The notes under the pieces were generated by a model. That model made no database searches and was not told where the DNA came from. It worked only from the letters and a program-made list of their open reading frames with translations. Below, one piece after another: positions 1 to 7,063 of a stretch of 55,239 nt of DNA. The DNA lies in IMG/VR virus record IMGVR_UViG_3300031616_000008, positions 1-55,239 of that record. One strand, 5' to 3'. Both the position numbers and the translations under genes were made by a program. Origin of the DNA: a virus. The first letter of the stretch is position 1. Each line of letters begins with the position of its first letter.

Positions 1-89
1 AGCAGGCCAAGTCCCAACAGGAATTTCAGGCTGCCCTCGACCGGGCGGCCGAGGCCTTGAAGCGAGCTAACAAGGAGGCTGGGACGTGA
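1..89 (+). CDS. Hypothetical protein, C-terminal fragment (cut by window edge)
   Basis: Only the last 28 codons are inside the window; reading frame starts at base 3 and stops at TGA 87-89. The visible tail is a charged, Ala-rich helix ending KRANKEAGT. The same pattern ends the next gene (KRAEKEGT), so the two look like tandem paralogs. Its stop overlaps the GTG start of the next gene. Function unknown. Confidence 0.6.
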   Translation, partial: QAKSQQEFQAALDRAAEALKRANKEAGT

Positions 90-511
90 AGCAGGAAGAC
101 ATCGCCGAACTCACCAGACTGACCGCAGTCGTCATGATCAACTACAAGCCGGAGCCTGGTCGTCCACTCGGTCCTGTCGGAAAACTGGTCAGCTTTGCCA
201 TCGACCTGGTTGAGTCGGGTCGGCTCAACGATCCCCCCGTGGTCCCAGCCCGCGGACCGCATGACTGGGAGCGGGGTTTCGAGCAGGGCTGGGGGCAGGG
301 TTTCGAGCGGGGTTTCGAGCGGGGACAAGGGGGGGTTCGAGCGGCGACGAGGGAGCGCCTGAGGAGTCTTATGAGCAAGGCTGACGAAGAGGTCAAGAGG
401 GCCGCCGAGGCGCTCGTGCGAGCCCAGCAGGCCAAGACCCCCAAGGAGCGTCAAGAGGCCGTGGACGAGGCGACGGAAGCCTTCAAGCGGGCCGAGAAGG
501 AGGGCACGTGA
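86..511 (+). CDS. Hypothetical protein with GFERG repeats
   Basis: 141 aa, GTG start overlapping the previous stop, with AAGGAGG about 10 nt upstream. Residues about 56-80 form a Gly/Phe/Glu/Arg low-complexity run (GFEQG, GFERG, GFERG), encoded by near-repeated 12-nt units. The C-terminal 50 residues are a charged helix like that of the truncated upstream gene. Translationally coupled to the next gene (stop 509-511 overlaps GTG 508). No recognised family; function not inferred. Confidence 0.75.
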   Translation: MKQEDIAELTRLTAVVMINYKPEPGRPLGPVGKLVSFAIDLVESGRLNDPPVVPARGPHDWERGFEQGWGQGFERGFERGQGGVRAATRERLRSLMSKADEEVKRAAEALVRAQQAKTPKERQEAVDEATEAFKRAEKEGT

Positions 512-684
512 CTGAACCGCTGGACTTCGGGCTCCGCGTCGCGCAGCGACAGTGGGGAACGGTCCTGATCAACCCCATGCCGATGCTCGCCCGCGTCGCG
601 TACGAAGCGACGCGGGCGAGTGCGGCACACCGGCGCGCGCGGGTCAACGCCCGCAAGCGTCCACACCGAGGAGGAAAGCGATGA
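508..684 (+). CDS. Small basic hypothetical protein
   Basis: 58 aa. GTG start coupled to the preceding stop, AAGGAGG just upstream, and stop TGA overlapping the next ATG (ATGA at 681-684). This perfect fit between two neighbours is the main support. The C-terminal half is very Arg-rich (HRRARVNARKRPHRGGKR). The coding sequence contains a 14-bp perfect hairpin (586-620). Function unknown. Confidence 0.6.
   Translation: MTEPLDFGLRVAQRQWGTVLINPMPMLARVAYEATRASAAHRRARVNARKRPHRGGKR
586..620 (+). repeat. 14-bp perfect inverted repeat inside a small gene
   Basis: Arms 586-599 and 607-620 are perfectly complementary, loop 600-606. No T tract follows, and the hairpin lies inside the 508-684 coding region about 60 nt before the next start codon. 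It could be an RNA processing or attenuation structure between 508-684 and 681-1082, or an accident of Arg/Ala-rich coding. Confidence 0.6.
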
Positions 685-1082
685 GCTGGGACCCGAGCTG
701 GGAGGATTTCCAGGAGAAGATGAACATTCCTGGCTTTCAGGCAGCGAGCGACCAGGATCAGAAGGCCGGCCAGGACATGATGGCCAAGTTGCTGGCCTAT
801 GCCTTCGCCATCCAGGAGTGCCTGGAGAACGAAGATCACAGGTCCGCGCTCGTCGGCGGCGTCGAGCTGGTCAACCTGATGGTGAGGGTAGGCGAGAAGT
901 CACTGATCAACGCCATGATCTGCGCGCTCGGCCAGGTCATGCAGCAGATGCGCTACCGCCTGTTGCCTGACGGCTCCGTCTCTGAGCTGAACGATTTCCT
1001 GATTGCGAACCGGGACGCGGTCACCTTCGTAGGTAGCATGTCCGACTACCGTCTCGGTCCGCAGTGGAGGAACGGTGACTGA
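681..1082 (+). CDS. Hypothetical protein
   Basis: 133 aa (MSWDPSWEDF...). The ATG at 681 is chosen over upstream in-frame starts because GAGGAGGAAA precedes it at good spacing and it overlaps the previous stop. Soluble, mostly helical by composition, rich in Met/Leu/Gln; no motif recognised. The end overlaps the GTG start of the next gene by 8 nt. Confidence 0.8.
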   Translation: MSWDPSWEDFQEKMNIPGFQAASDQDQKAGQDMMAKLLAYAFAIQECLENEDHRSALVGGVELVNLMVRVGEKSLINAMICALGQVMQQMRYRLLPDGSVSELNDFLIANRDAVTFVGSMSDYRLGPQWRNGD

Positions 1083-1404
1083 TCACCCGGGCCTGCCCGA
1101 TGGCGTGCGCACGATGTCCTCCATGACGCCGGAGGAGGCGCGGATAGCCGATCACAACATCGAGGTCACGGTCGAGTGGGCGAACACCTACCTCGGCCTG
1201 ATGCACGAACACATGGAAGAGGCGCACGCCGACGAGCACCCGTTCTGCTCGCCGCTGTGCATGTCCATCGACATGATCAACATGATCGCGGAGCTGAGCC
1301 TCACCAAGGCTCAAATGATCATTTCGGTCCTCATGGACCACACCTTCAAGCAGACGCACGGCAACGAGATGGTGGGAGTCCCTGATGAGCACGGCGGTCC
1401 TTGA
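1075..1404 (+). CDS. Hypothetical helical protein
   Basis: 109 aa, GTG start overlapping the previous gene; GGAGGAAC precedes it. Internal ATGs at 1114 and 1123 are alternative starts. The middle is Met/His/Glu-rich (LMHEHMEEAHADEH) followed by a Cys-containing helix (CSPLCMSIDMINM). No family recognised. The end overlaps the next gene. Confidence 0.75.
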   Translation: MTDHPGLPDGVRTMSSMTPEEARIADHNIEVTVEWANTYLGLMHEHMEEAHADEHPFCSPLCMSIDMINMIAELSLTKAQMIISVLMDHTFKQTHGNEMVGVPDEHGGP

Positions 1405-1693
1405 TCGGGAAGCGGTCGAGAGGATCGCCGAGCAGGTCACCGCGGAGGAGGACAACCACATCTACTGCTGCATCGACGTGCGCCCGGTCTGCGGCGTGCT
1501 CCTGCCGCCGATAGACGTCTGGGCGCTGGGATTCAACGGGCCAGTGGATTGCGTCTCCTGCGCCGCGATCGAGGCGGGACTCACGTTGTGGACCTGTCCC
1601 CGCTGTGGTTGCTCGATCAACGTCTGCTGCGATCTGTGCTGCAAGCACGAGGACAGGGAATACTGCAACCCGCGCGAACCGAACTCTAAGTGA
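1385..1693 (+). CDS. Cys-rich putative zinc-binding protein
   Basis: 102 aa, ATG start overlapping the previous gene. It has 13 cysteines, including CVSC (about residues 57-60), CPRCGC (about 70-75) and CCDLCC (about 80-85), the spacing expected of zinc ribbons or treble-clef knuckles. Likely a small nucleic-acid- or protein-binding phage factor; the target is not inferable. A terminator-like hairpin follows its stop, so it ends this transcription segment. Confidence 0.75.
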   Translation: MSTAVLDREAVERIAEQVTAEEDNHIYCCIDVRPVCGVLLPPIDVWALGFNGPVDCVSCAAIEAGLTLWTCPRCGCSINVCCDLCCKHEDREYCNPREPNSK

Positions 1694-1703
1694 TCCACAC
1701 TAT

Positions 1704-1740
1704 GCGGGCCGGCCTGGGGAACGTTCCCTCGCCGGCCCGC
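1704..1740 (+). terminator. Terminator-like hairpin with palindromic loop
   Basis: Arms 1704-1713 and 1731-1740 pair over 10 bp. The loop contains the perfect palindrome GGGAACGTTCCC (1717-1728), which resembles the WACGTW element found in the phage promoters. There is no T tract, so termination may be factor dependent or the site may be regulatory. Confidence 0.55.
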
Positions 1741-1817
1741 CGTGTGTCTGGAGCCACAGATACTTCCCAGGGGTACCCTGGGGTCAAGCTGATCAAGCCT
1801 TGAAGGAGGCATACCGA

Positions 1818-2114
1818 GTGATCGACGTACCCGCCATGCTGGCCCCGCCGGAGGGCTGGGTCGATACCGCTCAACAGGCCCAGATGCGCGCCTGCCTTGT
1901 CGCTGCCCTGTCCGGGCACGACGCCCCTACAACCGTACGTATCGCGTCCGAGCTGATCGCGGTCATGCGTGACCAGCTACTCTCCGGCGCCGCCCTTGTG
2001 CGTCGGCAGGCCGCCCGCGAAGCCCGCGAGACGATGGACAAGAGTGCCCTCGCGCTGGCCAGCGGCCAGACCGTCCAAACCATCGCCCGACTGTTGACGG
2101 AGTCACGAGCATGA
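1818..2114 (+). CDS. Hypothetical protein, possible C-terminal HTH
   Basis: 98 aa. GTG 1818 is chosen because GAAGGAGG lies 7-8 nt upstream; the frame is open further upstream but without a signal. The last 25 residues (ALASGQTVQTIARLLTE) have the spacing of a short helix-turn-helix, but this is only a visual match. The stop overlaps the next ATG (ATGA). Confidence 0.7.
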   Translation: MIDVPAMLAPPEGWVDTAQQAQMRACLVAALSGHDAPTTVRIASELIAVMRDQLLSGAALVRRQAAREARETMDKSALALASGQTVQTIARLLTESRA

Positions 2115-2332
2115 CCGAGCAGACCGAAGAGATCGACAGCGAGATCCAGTACTTCACGTTCATGAAGCCGGACGGCTGGACGTCGACATTCTGGTGGCCC
2201 ACCTTCGGCGACGCCGCGACTGCGGCCTTCGCCTCCGGTCAGGGCAATCACACGTGGGTGCGGGTGATCAGCAAGGACGGCACGATCGACAACGTTGTCG
2301 CGCGTACGGATGCGGGGAATCCCTTGACCTGA
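2111..2332 (+). CDS. Hypothetical small protein
   Basis: 73 aa, ATG coupled to the previous stop. Aromatic-rich N-terminal half (YFTFMKPDGWTSTFWWP), then a short beta-rich segment (WVRVISKDGTIDNVV). Its last codons overlap the -35 region of the promoter at 2324. Function unknown. Confidence 0.75.
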   Translation: MTEQTEEIDSEIQYFTFMKPDGWTSTFWWPTFGDAATAAFASGQGNHTWVRVISKDGTIDNVVARTDAGNPLT

Positions 2333-2353
2333 CCCCTACGTACCCCCCATACT
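2324..2353 (+). promoter_or_regulatory. Promoter with WACGTW spacer element
   Basis: TTGACC (2324-2329) and CATACT (2348-2353) are separated by 18 nt. The spacer holds CCCCTACGTACCCC (2333-2346), a copy of the element shared with promoters at 34142, 35893, 39593 and 54769. It would drive the genes from 2421 onward. Confidence 0.6.
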
Positions 2354-2420
2354 GAGACGAAGGACGGCGCGGATCGTAGACATGAGTCGCGATTCGCGCC
2401 TGTCTCATGGAAGGGGAGGA

Positions 2421-2813
2421 ATGAAGCGAGTGCTGATACAGCCAGAGGTGATCGAGAACCTGCTGGCCGGTGACTGTACGGACAGATGTCAGGTCACGAG
2501 CCGTCTCATCGCGCCGATGGCCAGGACGAGGAAGATCTTGAAGTCTCTCGACCTGGCCCTGGACGAGGTGTGGGGGATCTCCCTGACGGTCGTGCCCGAT
2601 CCACTCATGCGTGGCGGGCACTACCAGACCACTCGACGTGAGGTGGTTTCTTGCCCCGATGGCATATGGCGGGTCCAGGAGACCTTGGAAGATCACGTCG
2701 TGACCTACTGGCAGGCCGCGATCTGGCGGCGCTATGAGGTCATCGTCTCGGGCCTGCCGCGCGCGCTGGCCGAGTTCTACCGAATCGCGGAGAGCCACTA
2801 TGAGCGTTCTTGA
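2421..2813 (+). CDS. Hypothetical protein
   Basis: 130 aa (MKRVLIQPEV...). ATG 2421 preferred over ATG 2382 because GGAAGGGGAGG directly precedes it. Mixed alpha/beta composition with three Trp in the C-terminal half; no motif recognised. First gene after the promoter at 2324; overlaps the next gene by 14 nt. Confidence 0.75.
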   Translation: MKRVLIQPEVIENLLAGDCTDRCQVTSRLIAPMARTRKILKSLDLALDEVWGISLTVVPDPLMRGGHYQTTRREVVSCPDGIWRVQETLEDHVVTYWQAAIWRRYEVIVSGLPRALAEFYRIAESHYERS

Positions 2814-3114
2814 GCCCAGATACGTGCACGCCTTCCAGGACATTGAGGAGCAGGCTCGCAAGAGGGGCCTGGAGCCCCTGGAGCTGCTCAACACCTTCGG
2901 CCTGCTGGCCACACCCAAGCTCCTGCACGACAACGAGATCCGCACGCTGGAGAGCCTGTACCGCCGGCTGGAGAACACTTCCGCGGCGGCGATCCTGGCT
3001 GTCTACACCTCGCGGGGCTCCGGCACGCCGGAGGCGATGTTCCAGGCGATCCTCGAATGGCTGGAGGCCGTCATCAACGCGATGGCCAAGGGCGATCCGA
3101 ACGTGACGACATGA
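2800..3114 (+). CDS. Hypothetical helical protein
   Basis: 104 aa. ATG 2800 chosen for GGAGAG upstream and the short overlap with the previous gene. Almost entirely helical by composition (EEQARKRGLEPLELL...LESLYRRLE). No family recognised. The stop overlaps the next ATG. Confidence 0.75.
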   Translation: MSVLEPRYVHAFQDIEEQARKRGLEPLELLNTFGLLATPKLLHDNEIRTLESLYRRLENTSAAAILAVYTSRGSGTPEAMFQAILEWLEAVINAMAKGDPNVTT

Positions 3115-3398
3115 ACGGTCCGATTCTGCTGTGCATCCCGGTCGACCGCTCAGGGTTGCCCCAGTGCCCCGAGCTGGACGCCATCGTCATCACCGACCTC
3201 TACACGCTCAAGCAGTGTGGGCGCTGTGGACAAGACGTCTGGATGGGTCCGCGCCAACTGGCCTATTACAAGGTCGATCCAGACGACTCGATCATCTTCT
3301 GCATGGTGTGCGCGGTCCACGTTCTACCAGATGGCGGAACGGCGAATCTTCACCAGCTCGGCGGAGGCTACCCCACGGAAGGTAGGCCGAGGACGTGA
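3111..3398 (+). CDS. Putative zinc-ribbon protein
   Basis: 95 aa, ATG coupled to the previous stop (ATGA). CGRCG (about residues 36-40) and CMVC (about 62-65) form a CxxC-x22-CxxC arrangement typical of zinc ribbons. One of several such proteins in this operon. Role unknown; probably nucleic-acid or protein binding. Confidence 0.75.
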   Translation: MNGPILLCIPVDRSGLPQCPELDAIVITDLYTLKQCGRCGQDVWMGPRQLAYYKVDPDDSIIFCMVCAVHVLPDGGTANLHQLGGGYPTEGRPRT

Positions 3399-3775
3399 CA
3401 ATTTGGGCGATCATCGCACAGCTCGCAGATTGGGTCGGCTTTACATGGCTCATGGCCGCGGTGCCCGTCTACCTCGTCCAGGTGGGACTGGTCGATTTCC
3501 CATCGACAAGGATGAGCCAGTTCTTTCGGTTCGTCTATTTCGAGCTACGTCCGTTCTATATCCCCTGCTGTACCGTCTACTGGACGTACCAGCTCGCCAC
3601 TCACATGGCCTGGTACAGCTACATCCTCCTGGCAATGCAAGTCTGGAATTGGTTCATGCTCCGCGATGTCGGCGGCGATGACGACCGGTGGAAGCGTCGC
3701 GCCAAGAAGCTCGCCAGCAAGGTGGCGGTCCAGGCCGGCAAGCTCGTGGTCGTTCCTGCGAGAGCGGGGACGTGA
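3395..3775 (+). CDS. Putative integral membrane protein
   Basis: 126 aa, GTG start coupled to the previous stop. About three hydrophobic segments (residues about 4-32, 45-65 and 70-88) rich in Trp/Tyr/Phe, then a basic tail (DRWKRRAKKLASK). The basic tail after the last segment suggests a cytoplasmic C-terminus. Its place among early genes argues against a lysis role but does not exclude it. Confidence 0.75.
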   Translation: MTIWAIIAQLADWVGFTWLMAAVPVYLVQVGLVDFPSTRMSQFFRFVYFELRPFYIPCCTVYWTYQLATHMAWYSYILLAMQVWNWFMLRDVGGDDDRWKRRAKKLASKVAVQAGKLVVVPARAGT

Positions 3776-3960
3776 TGGATGGGCCAGCCTTCGAACTCCG
3801 ATGGGACGGAGCCAGCACGCGCCAGCACCCTGAGGGCTACTGGCATGCCCGCACTGCCGACCGCAAATGGGACGCGGTGGGGAGCACACCACTGGCCGCG
3901 CTGTCCAACCTGGTGACCGAGCTTCACAAGGCTCTGACGGAGAAGGCGGGTTCATCATGA
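3775..3960 (+). CDS. Small hypothetical protein
   Basis: 61 aa from ATG 3775; the overlapping GTG 3772 is an equally possible start. Trp-rich N-terminal half (FELRWDG, GYWHARTADRKWDAVG), then one amphipathic helix. It resembles small proteins that wrap a beta sheet around a helix, but I recognise no family. Its stop overlaps the start of the next gene. Confidence 0.65.
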   Translation: MDGPAFELRWDGASTRQHPEGYWHARTADRKWDAVGSTPLAALSNLVTELHKALTEKAGSS

Positions 3961-4205
3961 TGGCGCTCTGGCTCTACCTGATCGTCACCGTGCTCACGGG
4001 TGCTGTGTGCGCCGTCCTGGTCAACCCGACCATCAGGGAGCGCACGGCCGACGACCTCAGCAACATCTTCGCCATCCTGGACGAAGGCAGGGCGGCCCTC
4101 TTGTCCTGGCGGGGGCGCCTCGCCTACGCGCGTAAGCGGACGCCTCGGCACTCCAGGCTTCGTCCGTACGAAGGGGAAGGCTACTGCGGCCTGGACCACT
4201 CGTGA
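3957..4205 (+). CDS. Small single-pass membrane protein
   Basis: 82 aa, tandem ATG codons at 3957/3960 overlapping the previous stop. One clear transmembrane helix (ALWLYLIVTVLTGAVCAVLV, residues about 3-22), then a basic cytoplasmic-type tail. Function unknown. Coupled to the next GTG. Confidence 0.65.
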   Translation: MMALWLYLIVTVLTGAVCAVLVNPTIRERTADDLSNIFAILDEGRAALLSWRGRLAYARKRTPRHSRLRPYEGEGYCGLDHS

Positions 4206-4438
4206 CCGGGCGCCGGCAGTGGGAGTCACTTATCCCAGTCGTGAGCAAAGAGCTCGCGAGGAATCGCATGAAGATCTACGCGGAAGGCTACAAGCTGGCC
4301 CTGGAGGACGTCCTGAAAGACATCGAAAGCATGTCTCAGGGCTCCTACGAGATGCCCTACTTCGAAGCTCTCGATGCCGTCAAGGCTGAGGTGACGGAGA
4401 GCTTGAAAAGCTGCCTGAAGACGCTGGAGGCGCTATGA
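4202..4438 (+). CDS. Hypothetical helical protein
   Basis: 78 aa, GTG start overlapping the previous stop; ATG 4269 is an alternative. Charged helical sequence (KELARNRMKIYAEGYKLALE...SLKSCLKTLEAL). No family recognised. Confidence 0.65.
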   Translation: MTGRRQWESLIPVVSKELARNRMKIYAEGYKLALEDVLKDIESMSQGSYEMPYFEALDAVKAEVTESLKSCLKTLEAL

Positions 4439-4674
4439 CGTGGGAGAAGGGCGCGATCATGCGCTGCGATACGTGCAGCGAGCTGATCGACAGCGATTCC
4501 AACCGTGTCGAGACCATCGCGCGGGCACGGGCGCGCGGATGGGGAGTCTTCGACGGGCGCAACATCGGGGGCACGTCGATGGTCTCCCACATCTGCCCGA
4601 AGTGCATGGGCACGAACAGGTCGCGCCTGCCGGCGCCGCCTGCGCGGCTTGAGGAAGACGAGCCACTGTTCTAG
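4435..4674 (+). CDS. Putative zinc-binding protein
   Basis: 79 aa, ATG coupled to the previous stop. CDTC (residues 11-14) and CPKC (about 54-57) make a classic CxxC...CxxC zinc site; the intervening basic stretch (ARARARGWG) could contact nucleic acid. Acidic Pro-rich tail. Function unknown. Confidence 0.75.
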   Translation: MTWEKGAIMRCDTCSELIDSDSNRVETIARARARGWGVFDGRNIGGTSMVSHICPKCMGTNRSRLPAPPARLEEDEPLF

Positions 4675-4686
4675 AAGGGAAGAGAC

Positions 4687-4950
4687 ATGACCGCTCTTAC
4701 TGACCTGAGCCCAAAGGAGAAGGCAGCTACGGCCAAGCTGGTGGCGGCCTTCATGAACGACGACATGGAGATGTGCTCGGCGATCACGCGCGACATGGAT
4801 ATCGACGGGATGCTCCGTCTGGCCATGGCGTTCGAGGTCATGGAGGTGACCCTGCGGGTCATCCGCAAGAAGCGCATGGCGGCCCTCATCACGAGCGCGG
4901 GCGAGGCCCACGCCGACGAGCCGCTTGACGACCACTCGGAGTTGTACTGA
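4687..4950 (+). CDS. Hypothetical protein
   Basis: 87 aa, ATG with AAGGGAAGAG upstream, 12 nt after the previous gene. Met-rich helical protein (MNDDMEMCSAITRDMDIDGMLRL) with an acidic C-terminus. No family recognised. Confidence 0.7.
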   Translation: MTALTDLSPKEKAATAKLVAAFMNDDMEMCSAITRDMDIDGMLRLAMAFEVMEVTLRVIRKKRMAALITSAGEAHADEPLDDHSELY

Positions 4951-5014
4951 GCGTCCTAGGAAGCTTGTCGGGCGAACGCCCTGTGTGAAATTCGAAATGG
5001 GAGAGAGGAAAGTC

Positions 5015-5389
5015 GTGGCTCAAGATCTGAAGAAGCTCGTCAACGAACACTCCACAGTGGACCTGACCGAGCATCACAAGCTCGCCCTCCTGCTGGTCCA
5101 GGCCCAGGAGACCGAGAAGTACTGGAGAGACAAGGTCGCCCGCTACAAGCAGGAGCTGCGCGGGCTGGCGGGCGACGCGGAGGTGTTGCTCGTCAACGGC
5201 GAGCCCGTCTTCACCAACATGCCGATCGACCGGCTCAACACCACCGCGCTCAAGGCGGAAGAGCCCGACCTGTACGAGATCTACCAGCACGAGGTCACCA
5301 AGACCGAGCTGGACGAGGGTCTCCTGAAGACCGCTCGCCCCGATATCTGGGCACGCTTCGCCGTGCGCCAGTTCAAGCAGGTCCAGTGA
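5015..5389 (+). CDS. Hypothetical protein
   Basis: 124 aa from GTG 5015, chosen because GAGAGAGGAA precedes it; the frame is open back to 4925. N-terminal helical/coiled segment (LVQAQETEKYWRDKVARYKQEL), then a mixed C-terminal domain. Function unknown. Stop overlaps a GTG of the next gene. Confidence 0.7.
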   Translation: MAQDLKKLVNEHSTVDLTEHHKLALLLVQAQETEKYWRDKVARYKQELRGLAGDAEVLLVNGEPVFTNMPIDRLNTTALKAEEPDLYEIYQHEVTKTELDEGLLKTARPDIWARFAVRQFKQVQ

Positions 5390-5391
5390 CC

Positions 5392-5715
5392 ATGAAGCGC
5401 CGAATCGAGCCGTTTGACATCCTGCTCATGGTGTTCGCCGCGGTATCCGTCATCGTGCTCTGGGTCACGCTGGTGGCCTGCTCGGCGCCTCAGCGCGGCA
5501 CCGTGTATGACAAGCGGTACTCGCCGCCGTACAGCTACACCAGCTATGACTGTGCCAGCTATGGCAGGAACGGGGGCTGCACGCTCCGCCTGCCTAGCCA
5601 GCACTACTGGCCCGCGTCCTGGCAGCTCTGCCTGCGCGAAGGCGATAAGACGGGTTGCCGAGACGTCGACGAGCGAAGCTGGCACGACTATCAGATCGGC
5701 CAGCGATATCCATAG
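5392..5715 (+). CDS. Putative lipoprotein
   Basis: 107 aa from ATG 5392 (GTG 5386, overlapping the previous stop, is possible). Basic N-terminus, hydrophobic helix (ILLMVFAAVSVIVLWVTL) and a lipobox-like LVAC at residues about 27-30, so it probably becomes a lipid-anchored extracytoplasmic protein. The mature part is Tyr/Ser-rich with four further cysteines. Phage lipoproteins can mediate superinfection exclusion; that is only a possibility here. Confidence 0.7.
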   Translation: MKRRIEPFDILLMVFAAVSVIVLWVTLVACSAPQRGTVYDKRYSPPYSYTSYDCASYGRNGGCTLRLPSQHYWPASWQLCLREGDKTGCRDVDERSWHDYQIGQRYP

Positions 5716-5719
5716 AGGC

Positions 5720-5752
5720 GGGGACCTGCATTCTTAGCCTGTGCAGGTCCCC
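5720..5752 (+). terminator. Intrinsic-terminator-like hairpin
   Basis: Perfect 11-bp stem (5720-5730 with 5742-5752), 11-nt loop, followed by TTCC. It sits directly after the lipoprotein gene and before the nuclease gene. Confidence 0.65.
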
Positions 5753-5773
5753 TTCCATCGAAGGAGCCAGACA

Positions 5774-6373
5774 GTGAACAAGCCCCGCGAGAAGGGCACG
5801 ATGGCGGAGTCCGCGGTTGTGGGCTACCTGCGCAACAATGGCTTCCCGTACGCGGAGCGCAGGTCGCTCAAGGGCTCGCTCGACCAGGGCGACGTCACGG
5901 GCACGCCTGGGCTGTGCTGGGAGGTGAAGTACGCCAACGGTGGCCTCCGGCTGGGGACGTGGATGGGCGAGACCGCGCTGGAGACGCTGAACGCGGGCGC
6001 CGAGCACGGCATCCTCGTGGTGAAGCCATCCACGCTGGGCGCGAAATCGGTGCCCTGGTGGTACGCGGTCATGCCGGCGATGGAGCATGAGAAGCTCCTC
6101 TTCCAGGCCGGCCTGATCAACAACATCTTGCTGCCCATGCCCTTCACCTTCACGGCCGGCAACCTGAAGATTGCCCTGGTCCAGGCCGAGTACTCGCTCG
6201 CGACCCTAGTGAGGACCAACACGTTCGCCGTGACCGCGATCCCGCCGGGTTGCAAGTCCAGGCCAAGCATGCACTATCGCGTGATGTACCTGGAACAGAT
6301 GGTCCGGTTGGTCAGACAGGCAGGTTATGGAAATCCCTTTCATGAAGACACCACAGGAGTTCCACGAGAGTAA
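5774..6373 (+). CDS. PD-(D/E)XK endonuclease, Holliday-junction-resolvase-like
   Basis: 199 aa from GTG 5774, chosen for GAAGGAG 8 nt upstream. The N-terminal 55 residues carry the nuclease pattern: E12 in the first helix, G39-D40 in a GDVTG motif and E50-V-K52 in WEVK, as in Hjc-type resolvases and related single-strand or junction nucleases. The remaining 145 residues are not recognised. A role in recombination or packaging-substrate trimming is inferred from the family. The end overlaps the next gene by 47 nt in another frame. Confidence 0.75.
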   Translation: MNKPREKGTMAESAVVGYLRNNGFPYAERRSLKGSLDQGDVTGTPGLCWEVKYANGGLRLGTWMGETALETLNAGAEHGILVVKPSTLGAKSVPWWYAVMPAMEHEKLLFQAGLINNILLPMPFTFTAGNLKIALVQAEYSLATLVRTNTFAVTAIPPGCKSRPSMHYRVMYLEQMVRLVRQAGYGNPFHEDTTGVPRE

Positions 6374-6671
6374 CCACCAGTTCACGCACGCTACGTTCGA
6401 GGAGTGCTGGCAGTGCGGCAAGCAGCGGGCTCAGTGCAAGGGCAAGCGCCCTTTCAGCGACCGCTGGAGCGCTGATCGGTATGCGCAGGAGCACAACGAG
6501 GAGCAGGGCTTCGACTGTCCACTTGCGACATATCGCTGTCGCTGGTGTCTGAAGATCCACCTGACGTCCACATTGGACATATTCCAGATGCGCAGGGTCG
6601 AGCGCCGTCGCAGGTCCTGGCTGACCAAGAATGAGGTGGAGCGACGTGCAGCGCAAGCACAAGATCTTTAA
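6327..6671 (+). CDS. Putative zinc-finger protein
   Basis: 114 aa, ATG 6327 (ATG 6342 possible) inside the end of the nuclease gene. CWQCGKQRAQC (about residues 27-37) and CRWC (about 71-74) suggest a bound zinc. The C-terminal third is strongly basic (RRVERRRRSW), consistent with nucleic-acid binding. Partner and role unknown. Confidence 0.7.
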   Translation: MEIPFMKTPQEFHESNHQFTHATFEECWQCGKQRAQCKGKRPFSDRWSADRYAQEHNEEQGFDCPLATYRCRWCLKIHLTSTLDIFQMRRVERRRRSWLTKNEVERRAAQAQDL

Positions 6672-6801
6672 GTTCGGAGGTCGCTGGTATGCGCTATGTC
6701 GATCATGCCCTGGCTTAATTATCGGGAAGAATCGAGACGAAGTCGGGTCGTGGCTACAGGATCACGCGACTAGCGGCTGGCATCGAGGCTTCGATCGTTG
6801 A
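6646..6801 (+). CDS. Small zinc-ribbon-like protein
   Basis: 51 aa from GTG 6646, overlapping the previous gene's end; GAGGTGGAG precedes it. The sequence begins MQRKHKIFKFGGRWYALCRSC and has one CxxC pair, a Gly-rich turn and aromatic residues, so it reads like a half zinc ribbon. It fills the gap up to the operator-like site at 6830. Function unknown. Confidence 0.55.
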   Translation: MQRKHKIFKFGGRWYALCRSCPGLIIGKNRDEVGSWLQDHATSGWHRGFDR

Positions 6802-6825
6802 CCGGCCCGCCGGCCTCTGTCACAC

Positions 6826-6843
6826 TTGAGGGGTACGTTCCCC
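6826..6843 (+). promoter_or_regulatory. Operator-like WACGTW element
   Basis: GGGGTACGTTCCCC at 6830-6843 is a copy of the element found in other phage promoters; TTGAGG (6826-6831) overlaps its left end. I see no convincing -10 hexamer at the right distance, so this may be an operator or a weak promoter for the genes starting at 6860 and 6999. Confidence 0.5.
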
Positions 6844-6859
6844 CGAGGTCGGAGCCCTC

Positions 6860-7063
6860 ATGTTCGAGCATGACGCGGCGAAGTGGTACTTCTTCGCCTT
6901 CGAAGTCCTATTCCTCCAGTTCCTCACGTTGCTCAACCTCGTCTACGCATTCAACGTGGGCCGACCCTGCGTCTACCGTCACAGTCAAAGGAGAAGTCAT
7001 GAATCCAGAGCACGGCGAGCCGGGGCACGTCTGTCCGTCACAGTGGCCGAACGGGCAATTTAG
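6860..7063 (+). CDS. Possible small membrane protein
   Basis: 67 aa. Residues about 9-33 form a hydrophobic aromatic helix (WYFFAFEVLFLQFLTLLNLVY). The last 65 nt overlap the next, better supported gene in another frame, and only a weak CGGAG precedes the ATG. The C-terminal half may therefore be spurious, or the gene may not be used. Confidence 0.4.
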   Translation: MFEHDAAKWYFFAFEVLFLQFLTLLNLVYAFNVGRPCVYRHSQRRSHESRARRAGARLSVTVAERAI

